Shown in pieces: positions 35,264 through 44,553 of a stretch of DNA of 64,000 nt. A model generated the notes under the pieces. It searched no databases, had not been told where the DNA came from, and saw only the letters and a list, made by a program, of their open reading frames with translations. The stretch is from JAUZRW01 sp034437755. GTDB taxonomy: Bacteria; Chloroflexota; Anaerolineae; Aggregatilineales; Phototrophicaceae. Each line of letters starts with the position of its first letter. Positions within the stretch are counted from its first letter, which is position 1. The stretch lies in assembly GCA_034437755.1 (NCBI GenBank), contig DAOTTV010000005.1:1-64000 (forward strand), in the 5' to 3' direction. The position numbers were made by a program, and so were the translations under genes.

Positions 35264-36073
35264 TTACTGTTCGCTGCTTTGTTCGGGCGTGGTTTCTAAG
35301 TCTTTGTCGCGGTGGTCTTCGTTGGCGCGGACGAGCGTCATCACTTTGAACAACTCGGCATAGGGCACACCGACGCGCTCGCCACTGGCGGCGTTGCGCT
35401 CGCGGATGAATTTTAACGCGCCGTTTTCGAGGTCGTCGCCCGTGCCCAATTGTGAGGCGTGCGCGCGCAGGGTGTCCATCTTCTTCTCAAGCGTCGGCGT
35501 GATGTCAACGTAATGCGTCGGCTGGGTCGAGAGCGTCAGGTATAGCTCTTTGACTTTGTGCGGTTCGTAGCCGTCGTCCAGCAAATCGGTGAAGATCGGG
35601 CGCGTCTCGGAACTGGGGAAGGTCGCATAGATCGCGGCTTCGCCGGCGGCGCGATGATCGGGATGATTGATATAGCCATCGCCCACGAAGACCGTCGTCG
35701 GGTCTTGGCACACGACGCGATCGGGTTTTAGCTCGCGGATGATGCGCGTCAACTGTTTGCGTAACGCCAGCGTCGGTTGCAAGGTGCCATCTTCATAGCC
35801 CAAGAAACGCACGTCCTCGACGCCGATCGCCCGTGCGGCTTCAATTTGCTCGGTTTTGCGCGTCTCCGCCAGTTCTGCGCGCACGATGCCCGGCTCGTTG
35901 CTCCCCGCGCCGCCATCCGTGATGATGACATACGAGACATCCGCCCCTTCTTCGATCCACTTCGCCAGACTGCCCGCCATCCCGAATTCAATATCATCAT
36001 GATGGGCAACAATCGCCAGAATTTTGATCGGCTCTGCTAGTGGTTCAACCGCTTGTAATGTGTGGTCACTCAT
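35264..36073 (-). CDS. PIG-L family deacetylase
   Basis: PIG-L (LmbE-like) enzymes remove acetyl groups from N-acetylglucosaminyl substrates using zinc. The metal motif here is AHHDDIEFGM (near residue 23) instead of the usual PHPDD, with the third ligand in NHPDHRAAGEAA (near 128). Length (269) is normal. Substrate unknown; sugar lipids, mycothiol-like thiols or antibiotic precursors are examples in the family. The tail of about 25 acidic residues is unlike the family core. Confidence 0.87.
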   Translation of the reverse strand: MSDHTLQAVEPLAEPIKILAIVAHHDDIEFGMAGSLAKWIEEGADVSYVIITDGGAGSNEPGIVRAELAETRKTEQIEAARAIGVEDVRFLGYEDGTLQPTLALRKQLTRIIRELKPDRVVCQDPTTVFVGDGYINHPDHRAAGEAAIYATFPSSETRPIFTDLLDDGYEPHKVKELYLTLSTQPTHYVDITPTLEKKMDTLRAHASQLGTGDDLENGALKFIRERNAASGERVGVPYAELFKVMTLVRANEDHRDKDLETTPEQSSEQ

Positions 36074-36232
36074 GAGTCGCTATCCTCTCTGTGATCTTCG
36101 GTCACGTCTGCTGTTTGCGACAGGTCGATATGGATTGATCTTACGTGAGCATATGTAATAATACTGTGAGAGCTTGATGACCTCACTGTTTGTTAAAAAT
36201 ATTCAGAGATATAATGAAATGATGGACATAGC

Positions 36233-36251
36233 ATAACTACTCAGCCCTCAC
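36233..36251. repeat. solo end of a type 2 element near a promoter region
   Basis: ATAACTACTCAGCCCTCACC matches the outer end of type 2 elements (GTAACTACTCAG plus CCCTCACCCTAA). The rest of the element is missing. It lies 19 bases before the GNAT gene in the divergent gap 36074-36269, where nothing else stands out. Confidence 0.5.
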
Positions 36252-36269
36252 CAAATAATAGGATGCTGT

Positions 36270-37046
36270 ATGGCGATTGACTATCGGCATTTGACAACAA
36301 CTGAAACCTTTGAACAGGTCACCGATTTAGAGATTTTAATCTGGCAGGTTGACCCGCGCCACGCGGTTACATTTCATACCTTGCATATTATCGTTCATAC
36401 AGGTGGATGCGTCATCGGCGCGTGGGATGGCGAGCAACTGGTGGGCTTCGTCATCGGCTTTGCGATGCACGATACGGATCGACTGTGGTCGCACATTGCC
36501 GCCGTCCATCCCGATTATCAGGGGCGCGGTATCGGCGCGGCGCTCAAACATCGCCAGCGCGACTGGGCACGCGAACAGGGCTATCGCGTCATCCACTGGA
36601 CGTATGACCCGCTGATGCGCGCCAACGCGAATTTTAACTTTCGCCATCTGGGCGTGACGGTCACGACTTATCATGAGAACTTCTACGGCATGATGAACGA
36701 TGGCTTGAACGCGGGCTTACCGACCGATCGCTTTCAGGTGACGTGGACGACGGACGCACCCGCTGATGCGCCTGCACCGCCTGCTGATGCGCCGTTTTTG
36801 CTGACGCTGGACGCTGATCAGCACCCGCACGTTGCCACTGTACCCACAGCTGACTGGCATTTTGTCGCTATCCCGCGCGATATTGCCGCGCTCAAACGAT
36901 CGCAACCACCGATCGCACAGAACTGGCGCATGACTCTGCGCCGCGTCGTACAGGACGCGCTCGCACAGGGGTATCAGGTTGTCGATTTTGTCGAACGTTC
37001 GGGGCTGGATGCGTACGCGCTCTATCGCCCACCCGTAGATCAATGA
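36270..37046 (+). CDS. GNAT-family acetyltransferase-like protein
   Basis: GNAT proteins move an acyl group from acyl-CoA to an amine. The fold is visible from residue 50 to 150: GFVIGFAM, then the acyl-CoA-binding signature HPDYQGRGIGAALK (near 75-88) and FNFRHLGVTVTTYHENFYG (near 120). Beyond that a Pro/Ala-rich spacer leads to a C-terminal part of about 100 residues, as in the group COG3375. The target is unknown. It lies 32 bases before the histidine kinase gene on the same strand. Confidence 0.85.
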   Translation: MAIDYRHLTTTETFEQVTDLEILIWQVDPRHAVTFHTLHIIVHTGGCVIGAWDGEQLVGFVIGFAMHDTDRLWSHIAAVHPDYQGRGIGAALKHRQRDWAREQGYRVIHWTYDPLMRANANFNFRHLGVTVTTYHENFYGMMNDGLNAGLPTDRFQVTWTTDAPADAPAPPADAPFLLTLDADQHPHVATVPTADWHFVAIPRDIAALKRSQPPIAQNWRMTLRRVVQDALAQGYQVVDFVERSGLDAYALYRPPVDQ

Positions 37047-37078
37047 TACATTTGCACATTTATAGATTGTAGCTAACG

Positions 37079-38836
37079 ATGCAAAACCAAGTCATTTCAC
37101 TCTTTGACATGACCCGTAACGTCCTCGGTGACGTGCCGACCCTGCGCTGTAGCAAGGCGACGCTGGTTCATATCTCGCACGTATTAGAAGATACCGTCCT
37201 CAAGAATGAGATCCCCGCGCTGATGTTCACGGGTTTTCAGGAATCCAGCCATTGGCGCAAGGAGACCGAACGCTATCGCAAACTCGCTGATGTTGCCCAG
37301 CAGGTCTGCATCTTCGCAGGCAAGCCCTTACCCCAAGCGGCGGCGGCGAGCGCAATTCAGGTCGAGCTAGCAGGTGACGATCCCTTGCGCCAAGAGTGGT
37401 TCGTCATCATCCTCGCGCGCGATTTCTCGGTGGTGTTATGTGGCAAAGATCGCGTGGTGCCCGTCGCAGAAGAGGCGTGGCGCGACTTCGAGACGATTTT
37501 ATCCTTCGAGCCAGAGGTCATCACGTCCGTGCTGGATGGATTAGAAGGCGTGTTGCGCTACTATCGTCCCGAGCTTGTCGGGCGTTTACAAGCCGCTCGC
37601 CGCCAGCACACGCCCTTACAGATGAACCCGCGCCTGATGACGCACGTCATCAACGAGATGCTAGGCTTTGAAGAAAAACTCAATCGCGAACTCCAGCGCG
37701 AGAACGAACAAACACACCTGCTCAACCGCGCCCTTCAGAAAGAGCGCGATTTCGTCAAAACCCTGCTCACATCCTCGCCCACTTACGTGGTGGCGACCAC
37801 CATCGACGGGCAGACGATCTTCATGAACTTGCAATTGATCCAGCTCTTGGCGATTGACCCGATTGATGAGATGCTCCTGACCAACTTCTGGGACGATTAT
37901 ATTGTGGATAATGAGCAAGCCTGGATACGAGAGCGCCACGCTGACTTAGAGACCACGCAGGATGTGACCACCTTCAACGCGCGACTCAACACGCCGTCGG
38001 GATTCATCCCGATGGAGTGGCACAGCACCCTGATTCGCGATGAGCAAGATACGCCTAAGTTCATCATCTCCATCGGGCTAGATATCACGGAGCGTCTGCG
38101 TGCGCGTAAGGCGATCGAACAGGAAGCGCGGGTACGGGCTGAGCTTGAGAGCGAACGCGCCTTGCATCAGCTTCATCACCAGTTCATGACGACCATCTCG
38201 CACGAGTTCCGCACGCCACTGGCGATCATCCTCTCCTCTGCCGAGATGATCGACCGCTATAGCGATCGGCTGACCGCAGACCGGCGACAGTCACGGGTGA
38301 TGAACATCAAGAAGCAGGTATATTTGCTGACGGAGATGATCGAAGATATGACGACGATTCTGCACATCAACAAAGGCAAAGAGAACTTCGAGCCGCAAGC
38401 AGTCGATCTACATAACATCATTCAGGGCATCGCGCATGATGTACAGATGATGAGCAATCACGATTTGCGCGTGGCATACGGCGAGATTAGCGGGAAAATC
38501 CGCGCCGATGTGACGCTCATCACGCATATCTTGATGAACCTGCTTAGGAATGCCATCCGCTATAGCCCCGAAGATCAAGCGATCATCCTGCGCCTCGATC
38601 GTACCGACACGATGCTGACCTTCATCGTGCAGGACTTCGGCGCGGGCATCCCCGAAGCCGATCACCCCTACTTGTACGAAGCCTTCTATCGCGGGGGCAA
38701 CGCCGGCAATATCCCCGGTGCTGGGCTGGGGTTACGCATCGTGCGCGACGCTGTGCAGGCTTACGATGGCACGGTGAGCTTCAAGACGAGTGCTGAGGGC
38801 ACGACCTTCACCGTCCGCCTGCCGCTTCCGTCCTGA
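37079..38836 (+). CDS. sensor histidine kinase with DICT and PAS domains
   Basis: Residues 1-165 are a DICT-type sensory domain (GFQESSHWRKETERYRKLA near 50), a module otherwise seen with diguanylate cyclases and two-component proteins. A short coiled coil (about 195-225) leads to a PAS domain (about 228-345). The kinase core follows: His375 in TISHEFRTPL, N box HILMNLLRNAIRYSP near 487, DFGAGIP and GAGLGLRIV. No transmembrane segment is seen, so it is cytosolic. No response regulator is adjacent; the receivers in the window are elsewhere. Confidence 0.9.
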   Translation: MQNQVISLFDMTRNVLGDVPTLRCSKATLVHISHVLEDTVLKNEIPALMFTGFQESSHWRKETERYRKLADVAQQVCIFAGKPLPQAAAASAIQVELAGDDPLRQEWFVIILARDFSVVLCGKDRVVPVAEEAWRDFETILSFEPEVITSVLDGLEGVLRYYRPELVGRLQAARRQHTPLQMNPRLMTHVINEMLGFEEKLNRELQRENEQTHLLNRALQKERDFVKTLLTSSPTYVVATTIDGQTIFMNLQLIQLLAIDPIDEMLLTNFWDDYIVDNEQAWIRERHADLETTQDVTTFNARLNTPSGFIPMEWHSTLIRDEQDTPKFIISIGLDITERLRARKAIEQEARVRAELESERALHQLHHQFMTTISHEFRTPLAIILSSAEMIDRYSDRLTADRRQSRVMNIKKQVYLLTEMIEDMTTILHINKGKENFEPQAVDLHNIIQGIAHDVQMMSNHDLRVAYGEISGKIRADVTLITHILMNLLRNAIRYSPEDQAIILRLDRTDTMLTFIVQDFGAGIPEADHPYLYEAFYRGGNAGNIPGAGLGLRIVRDAVQAYDGTVSFKTSAEGTTFTVRLPLPS

Positions 38837-38909
38837 TGCGACGGCTCTTAGCCCCATCACCCGTCGCTTGATAGCTTCTGATAGCTATCACGTGACCTAT
38901 CCAAACTGG

Positions 38910-38957
38910 AATAGAACGCATTTTCAATAGAACTTATATGCTAAAATATGCTATACT
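38910..38957 (+). promoter_or_regulatory. candidate operator (direct repeats) and extended -10 promoter
   Basis: AATAGAAC occurs twice (38910-38917 and 38926-38933), 16 bases apart start to start, just before an extended -10 element TGCTATACT (38949-38957). The adjacent gene codes a LexA-type DNA-binding domain, so self-regulation is a reasonable guess. No -35 hexamer is evident. Confidence 0.4.
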
Positions 38958-39031
38958 ATAGATCGTTTGCATTTTGTAATACGGACTGTGGACGAACGTG
39001 CGTTATATGCTGATGGAGCTAAGAAGGGACG

Positions 39032-39286
39032 ATGACAGCGATGAGCGATCAAGCGATTGAACGCGATGTGATGCAGATTTACGAATTCATACGGGATTTC
39101 ATTGATGAGAACGAATTCGCGCCATCTCTGCGCGATATTGCGAGCGGGTGCTATATGGCACAATCGACGGTGACGTATCGCCTCGCCAAACTAGAAGCTA
39201 AGGGCTGGATTGTGCGCGAGTTCGGCATTGCGCGGTCGATTCGTCTCGGTGAATATGCGCCGGATGCGCGTGCGCCGGCGGAGTGA
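39032..39286 (+). CDS. LexA-type winged-helix DNA-binding protein without protease domain
   Basis: The 84-residue product matches only the LexA DNA-binding domain: EFAPSLRDIASGC, STVTYRLAKLEAKGWIVREFG and ARSIRLGEY. The autocleavage Ser/Lys domain is absent, so RecA-stimulated self-cleavage cannot occur. It may be a small repressor, perhaps acting on the direct repeats upstream. AAGGG lies four bases before the ATG at 39032; 39041 is an alternative. The gene ends 73 bases before a convergent gene, with a strong hairpin between. Confidence 0.82.
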   Translation: MTAMSDQAIERDVMQIYEFIRDFIDENEFAPSLRDIASGCYMAQSTVTYRLAKLEAKGWIVREFGIARSIRLGEYAPDARAPAE

Positions 39287-39318
39287 GGCGCTGATGTGCC
39301 ACGATGATGACCGGTGAT

Positions 39319-39347
39319 GCGGGCGATGTATGCGCGACATCGCCCGC
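39319..39347. terminator. strong hairpin between convergent genes
   Basis: GCGGGCGATGT (39319-39329) pairs perfectly with ACATCGCCCGC (39337-39347) over a seven-base loop. It lies 33 bases after the LexA-like stop codon and 12 bases before the end of the convergent membrane-protein gene. Confidence 0.7.
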
Positions 39348-39359
39348 TTGTACGATTCC

Positions 39360-39737
39360 TCAGACGATGTCGGAGTCGTCGTCGTCCGTGTCGATGGGCA
39401 CTTGACTCTTGCCTGCTGGCGGGTTTTGATCGTTCTTGCGCTTGTTGTCCGGCGTATCCAGCGGCTCGAACGCCAGCTGAAGCCCGCCGAAGCCGTTAGC
39501 GACGGTGTTATACAAGAACGCCATCGTGCCGAAGGTGATAGCACTATTCACCGCGCTCAGCACTAAGCCGATGGCTACGCGAATGAAAAAACCCAAGCCA
39601 AACGTGCTGAGCGGGACGCGCGCCACCACCAGCACAAACACCATGAAGATCACGAGATTCGTCAGCGCCAGAGCTAAGCCCAGCCAGAACCCCAACCGAC
39701 CTGCGGAATAAAGACCAATACGACGCAGTGAGACCAT
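39360..39737 (-). CDS. small membrane protein of unknown function
   Basis: The chosen ATG at 39737 has AAGGA five bases upstream and gives 125 residues; the frame is open to 39764. Two or three hydrophobic segments (about 17-42 and 50-80) are followed by a polar C-terminal tail that ends in six acidic residues (DDDDSD near the end). I do not recognise the family. It lies 78 bases downstream of the cyclase operon on the same strand. Confidence 0.68.
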   Translation of the reverse strand: MVSLRRIGLYSAGRLGFWLGLALALTNLVIFMVFVLVVARVPLSTFGLGFFIRVAIGLVLSAVNSAITFGTMAFLYNTVANGFGGLQLAFEPLDTPDNKRKNDQNPPAGKSQVPIDTDDDDSDIV

Positions 39738-39814
39738 ATATATCCTTTCCTGAACTATCCTCAACCCTTACTATATCGGATTTAGAGACGAATGCAATCG
39801 TCCTGAGCGTATGT

Positions 39815-41635
39815 TTACTCGTCGTCATCATCCTGTGCCAGCAGGGCGAGTAGTTCATCATCGACAAAAATCGATGAGCTATTGGCTTTGCGCTTGACGA
39901 TGCGATAGCAGGTGATATGCGCGTAGGCTTTTGTCGGGCGGGCGAGATCGGTGATGCGTTCGCATTCGTATTGATCTTTGACCCATTCGTAGGTCTCGCC
40001 ACTGATGACGATTTCGCCGGGGCCTGCTTGCTCTTGCAAGAACTTGCACACGTCGGTTGCCTCGCCCAAAGCGGAGAACTCGCGCCGCCCTTCGCTGCCG
40101 ACGTTGCCGAGAACGGCCGGCCCGGTATGGATGCCGATGCCATAAAAGAGACGCTGGTCATCGCTCATGACTTCGTGCTGGGCATATAAATCCAGCACCA
40201 GTTGCATCGCGGATTGTACCGCACGCACGGCATGATCGGGTTGTGGGTTCAGTTGTGTGTTCCATAAGCCCGTGACCGCATCGCCCATGTATTTATCGAC
40301 CACGCCCTCGAACAAGCCGATCGCATCGCTGGCGAGGCTCAAATACTTGTTGATGACCGTCATCAGTTCTTCCGGCGCGAGATTCTCGCTGAAGGTCGTG
40401 AAGCCGCGCACATCCGCGAACAGAGCCGTCACCTCGCGCTCTTCAATCTGCATGTTGCTGATGTCGCCAATATCGCCGGAGAGATAGAGCCGCGCCGCCA
40501 TAATCTGCGACTCGCTCTTCTTCTGTTCGGTCATGTCGTCGATGACCATCGCCACGCCCTGCATGTTGCCGTCGTCGCCGCGCAGGGCGCTAGCAATCAG
40601 CGACCACGAGCGTTCGCGCCCGTCGATGACCACATCAAAATCGGCGATCTGGAGTTTGCCGGCGGCGCGTACCTCGTCGATGGCGCGTGTCAGTGGCGCG
40701 GGCACCTCCGTCAGAACGTCCGTCAGTTGTAGATTGACCATATCGCCATCGTATTGCAGGATGTCGTGCGCGGCGGCATTGGCGATCAAAATCGTATCGT
40801 TCTGGTCGATGGTAATCACGCCGCTGGTGATCGACTTGAACAGGTTATCCATGCGATCGCGCAACTTGGCGATCTCGTCCAGTCGCATCCGCGCCGCCTC
40901 GAACAGGCGCGCATTCTCAATCGCCACCGCCGCTTGATTGGCAAAGGCCGTCAGCACTTTTAGCTCGCTCTGTTTGAACAAGCCCGCCATGAAGCGATTA
41001 TCACAATAGACCACGCCCACCACTTCGTCGCGCACTTTCAAGGGGACGGCGAGAATACTACGAAGCGCGAAGCTGACGATGCTCTCTTTGCTCTCGTAGC
41101 GTTCGTCCATGCTGGCGTTATCGGTCAAGACCGGATCGCCACTATCCGCGACATTGTTGACGATCGTCGTGCTGATGATCTTGCCGTTGCCGTCGCCGCC
41201 TTCTAACGATGATTCGTCCATCCCACGCGCGACTTTGAACTCTAGCTCGCCCGTGTCTTTGTTCTTCAGCACGATGTACCCGCGCTCCGCGCCCGTTAAA
41301 GCGATCACCGTATCCATCACCTGATTCAAGACTTCGTCGGTCTGCTGGGCGGAGTTGATGAGCGCGGTGGTCTCTGCCAGCGCTCGCAGAGAGCGCAATT
41401 CCTGCCGGCCATCGACGATCGTCTTGGTCAGCGCGTCTACCGTCTTACGCAGGGTTCGCACGCCGTCCATCGCGCCCGAGGGCAAGTTCACGCCGCGTTG
41501 CCGGAGCATGTCGCGCTGTTGGCGCAACAAGCCCAGCACGTCGTTCAGGCGTTTGCCTGTCTCGCGCAGGGTGACGCTGATCGGGTCTTGATCGGGTTGC
41601 TGAGCATTACCGTTGGCATTTCGTTCGTCAGGCAT
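39815..41635 (-). CDS. class III cyclase, metal-binding (C1-like) half, with GAF and PAS
   Basis: Order: N-terminal coiled coil, GAF domain (about 90-245), coiled coil, PAS domain (about 258-368), class III nucleotide cyclase domain (about 395-575). Metal ligands Asp408 (FADVRGFT) and Asp452 (DKYMGD) are present, and Lys448 is kept. The transition-state Asn is Asp528 and the Arg is Phe532 (LGEATDVCKFLQ). Alone it should be inactive; it can supply only metals. The ATG at 41635 has GAGGT upstream; 41653 is an alternative. It overlaps the partner gene by eight bases. Numbers assume the 41635 start. Confidence 0.87.
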   Translation of the reverse strand: MPDERNANGNAQQPDQDPISVTLRETGKRLNDVLGLLRQQRDMLRQRGVNLPSGAMDGVRTLRKTVDALTKTIVDGRQELRSLRALAETTALINSAQQTDEVLNQVMDTVIALTGAERGYIVLKNKDTGELEFKVARGMDESSLEGGDGNGKIISTTIVNNVADSGDPVLTDNASMDERYESKESIVSFALRSILAVPLKVRDEVVGVVYCDNRFMAGLFKQSELKVLTAFANQAAVAIENARLFEAARMRLDEIAKLRDRMDNLFKSITSGVITIDQNDTILIANAAAHDILQYDGDMVNLQLTDVLTEVPAPLTRAIDEVRAAGKLQIADFDVVIDGRERSWSLIASALRGDDGNMQGVAMVIDDMTEQKKSESQIMAARLYLSGDIGDISNMQIEEREVTALFADVRGFTTFSENLAPEELMTVINKYLSLASDAIGLFEGVVDKYMGDAVTGLWNTQLNPQPDHAVRAVQSAMQLVLDLYAQHEVMSDDQRLFYGIGIHTGPAVLGNVGSEGRREFSALGEATDVCKFLQEQAGPGEIVISGETYEWVKDQYECERITDLARPTKAYAHITCYRIVKRKANSSSIFVDDELLALLAQDDDDE

Positions 41636-43391
41636 GTTGTCTGAATACCTCATAGATACGGGTCTTTTGCTGTCGCCCCTTCACCTGTATAGGATCGCGT
41701 TCTCGGAAGCGGTAGGGCAAGGCGCTGGTGCTGTGGGCTTCGATGTGGTCGCGGGTCGCTTGGCTGATGATGATTTGCCCGCGGGTGGCGGTCTCTTCCA
41801 AGCGTTTCGAGAGATTGATCGTATCGCCAATCGCGGTGAAGTCGCGGCGGTTCAAACTGCCGACATTGCCGAGTGTTGCCTCGCCGGTGTGCAAGCCCAC
41901 ACGATAGAAATGCGGCTCCGGCGCGATACCCAGTTCTTCGTATAAAGCCACGAAGCGATCGCGCATCAACAGCGCACACTCCAGCGCGAGGCGGGCGTGG
42001 TCGTCCTGCGGGCTTAATTGCGTGTTCCATAGCGCCATCACCTCTGTGCCCATGTATTTATCGACCACACCCTGTGCCTCGTGGACGCAGGCTGTCGCCA
42101 CGCGGAAGAATGTGTTGAGCGTGTCCATAATCTCGGACGGGCGCACGTCCTTCATCGTGGCGAGTGGGCGTACTTCGGCAAAGACGCAGGTCACTTCGCG
42201 CTTGACCCCGCCCAGCGCCAATTGGCTAATCTCGTGAATTTGATCGACCATTTCTGGCGGCAGGTAGGTTTTCATCACGCGCAATTGGTTATCGCGCTCG
42301 CGCTTCTCGGTGATGTCATCCAGCACCATCGCCACGCCGCTGATGTCATTGTTAGAATCGCGCAGGGGCGACAGCTTGAGCGAGATCGCCACACGCTCGC
42401 CTTTGGTATTGGCGATGTCGGCTTCGATCAGTTCAAATTCATCTTGCTCGCGGATTTTCGTCAGGCTATCGTGTAAATCCGCCGTGATGCGCGGTAAGAC
42501 AGTTTGCAGGGGCTTCTCTAGCACGTCGTCGGCGTCGATTTCAAGAATTTCTTCGGCGGCGCGGTTGAAGGTCGAGATGTTATCGACGGCATCGGCGGCA
42601 ATTAGCCCACTCCCGATCGACGCGAGAACATCGTCCATCAAGTCCTTCACCTGTGTGATCTCGGTCAAGGTCTGGCGAATATCGGCGAAGAGTTGCGCGT
42701 TAGCGATGGCGACCGCCGCCGTATTGGCGAATGCCATCAGCGTGTTCAGCTCGCGCTCGGTGAAGATACCCGCTTGCAAGCGATTATCGACGTAGACCGC
42801 GCCCATCGCATCCCCTTTATACACCAGTGGCACGCACAGCACCGAGCGCAGGGCGAAGTCCGCGACGGTCTCGCTCCCCTGTAGACGCTGGTCTTTGTAG
42901 GCGTTATCGGCCAGTAGCGGCTGTTGTTTGCTGACGACTTCTTGCACGATCGTCCGACTGATTTGTGGGTGCTTGCTGGCGTGGGCAGCCGTCGGCGTAT
43001 TATCGCGGCTCACGCGAAAGTCGAGCGCGTCGGTCGCGTCATCAACCAGAATAATATATCCCCGTTCGGCACGGGTGAGCGCGATCACGATGTCCATCGC
43101 CTCCTCTAATACCACATCGACATCGAGCGTGGTGTTCACATTAGCCGACATCGTCGCTAGCGCCCGCAATTGACCGAGTTCGGTCTGTTCTTCGACCAGC
43201 GTCGCTTCTAATTTGGTGACATCCGCGCGCACTTGCTTCAACGTTTGCAAAACCATCGGCGGCAGGTTCATCCCCCGTTGCTTCAGGATTTTCTTCTGAT
43301 TTTCGAGCGATTTGGTGACCTGCTCGACTTTGGACTTTGCCTGACGCAATTCCTGTATGGCATTGGGCACTTGTGGTTGATCGGCATCCAT
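41628..43391 (-). CDS. class III cyclase, substrate/transition-state (C2-like) half, with GAF and PAS
   Basis: This paralog has the same order: coiled coil, GAF (about 85-235), PAS (about 250-360) and cyclase domain (about 390-580). Here the first metal Asp is Glu406 (VFAEVRPL) and the second is Thr449 (KYMGTE), but Lys445, Thr519, Asn526 and Arg530 (IGDTINLSKRLE) are kept. It lacks what its partner has and has what the partner lacks. The gene is first in the operon and overlaps the partner by eight bases (26 with the longer start), which would give matched amounts for a heterodimer. Confidence 0.87.
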   Translation of the reverse strand: MDADQPQVPNAIQELRQAKSKVEQVTKSLENQKKILKQRGMNLPPMVLQTLKQVRADVTKLEATLVEEQTELGQLRALATMSANVNTTLDVDVVLEEAMDIVIALTRAERGYIILVDDATDALDFRVSRDNTPTAAHASKHPQISRTIVQEVVSKQQPLLADNAYKDQRLQGSETVADFALRSVLCVPLVYKGDAMGAVYVDNRLQAGIFTERELNTLMAFANTAAVAIANAQLFADIRQTLTEITQVKDLMDDVLASIGSGLIAADAVDNISTFNRAAEEILEIDADDVLEKPLQTVLPRITADLHDSLTKIREQDEFELIEADIANTKGERVAISLKLSPLRDSNNDISGVAMVLDDITEKRERDNQLRVMKTYLPPEMVDQIHEISQLALGGVKREVTCVFAEVRPLATMKDVRPSEIMDTLNTFFRVATACVHEAQGVVDKYMGTEVMALWNTQLSPQDDHARLALECALLMRDRFVALYEELGIAPEPHFYRVGLHTGEATLGNVGSLNRRDFTAIGDTINLSKRLEETATRGQIIISQATRDHIEAHSTSALPYRFRERDPIQVKGRQQKTRIYEVFRQHA

Positions 43392-43504
43392 ACCGTCTGT
43401 TACTCCGGGACGTTTTGTCTATGTTGTCTTATTATACACAGGCTCTAGCGAATCGCGCAAAAATGATGACCCGTCATGCGCCCCTCATTTGTCGCTGATT
43501 CATG

Positions 43505-43669
43505 GTAACTACTCAGGGGCGTTGCCCCCGAACCCCCACAAAGGACGATCATCCTTTGAACCTGTACCCGCCGAACGCTTTGCGGTCGGCAAAGCTGGGG
43601 TGCAAGGGAGACATCCCCTGCTGGGGCGTGGGATGAAAGCCCACAGGAAGACTCTACCTGAGTAGTTAC
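43505..43669. repeat. complete type 1 dispersed element
   Basis: The element runs from GTAACTACTCAG (43505-43516) to its exact inverse CTGAGTAGTTAC (43658-43669), 165 bases. Inside, it is nearly identical to 16737-16900, including a perfect AAAGGACGATCATCCTTT-type palindromic block with one change. It lies in the 391-base gap before surE; the rest of that gap (43392-43504, 43670-43782) shows nothing recognisable. Confidence 0.9.
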
Positions 43670-43782
43670 GACTCATGCGCGAGATGACCGTGATGTATGC
43701 CTGAGTATACCACGCCTGCATTGCAATCTTGATTACAGACAGGCACAAGCGCGTTGTTTTTTGGTTTGTTTTGGGCGGCGCA

Positions 43783-44553
43783 TCACGATGACTCATCCAA
43801 GCGGATATTCCACGCGCTGAGAGTCGCCATGAATTGATGCGCGGTCAAATCCAGATGAATGGGAGTCAGGCTGGCGAAGTGATTGTTAACCGCCCACAGA
43901 TCGGTGCCCACGTCGTCGAGGTGGCCGGTGGGTGGCTCGCCGACGATACGCACGACATCTTCATTGATCTCTAACTCATCGCGATAAATCCGCACGCCCT
44001 GCCGCGTCAGGCGCAAATCTTTGACCGTGCCGTCGGGGATGTTCAAATTCAGAATCGTGAACTCTGGCAGGGGATTGGCGAGCAGGTGGCGCACGACCTG
44101 CACCGTCACGCGGGCGGCTTCGGCATAATCATCGACGTGGTTAGCATCGGGGTTCGAGAGCGAGATCGCCAGCGCCGGCACGCCGTGGATGCTAGCTTCT
44201 AAAGCGGCAGAAATCGTGCCACTGTAGGTGATGTCCTGCCCCATATTCTCACCGCGATTGATACCCGACACGACCAGACGCGGCGGCCAGTGGCGCAGGC
44301 CCATCGCCGCCAGCGCGATACAATCCGCCGGCGAGCCATCGACCGCCAGCGCGTCGATCTCATCGCCGATGGTCGTCTGCGCGACCGGAATATCCTGAAA
44401 CAGCGTTTTCTTGTGCCCGCTGGCGCTCTGGTTGCGGGCGGGGGCGGCGACCTGTACCGTGCCGAATTGGTGCATGGCTTGTGCTAATGCGAGGATGCCG
44501 GGCGCGTTCACACCGTCATCATTGGTGACTAGTATCTTCGTCAAATTATCCAT
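43783..44553 (-). CDS. surE: 5'/3'-nucleotidase SurE
   Basis: SurE is an intracellular, metal-dependent nucleoside monophosphate phosphatase used in stress survival. The N-terminus ILVTNDDGVNAPG carries the Asp-Asp pair (residues 12-13) that binds the metal, followed by APARNQSASGHKKT (near 37-50), DGSPADCI (near 72) and VSGINRGENMGQDITYSGTISAALE (95 onward). At 256 residues it is full length. It stands alone on the minus strand, divergent from the ParB-like gene. Confidence 0.94.
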   Translation of the reverse strand: MDNLTKILVTNDDGVNAPGILALAQAMHQFGTVQVAAPARNQSASGHKKTLFQDIPVAQTTIGDEIDALAVDGSPADCIALAAMGLRHWPPRLVVSGINRGENMGQDITYSGTISAALEASIHGVPALAISLSNPDANHVDDYAEAARVTVQVVRHLLANPLPEFTILNLNIPDGTVKDLRLTRQGVRIYRDELEINEDVVRIVGEPPTGHLDDVGTDLWAVNNHFASLTPIHLDLTAHQFMATLSAWNIRLDESS

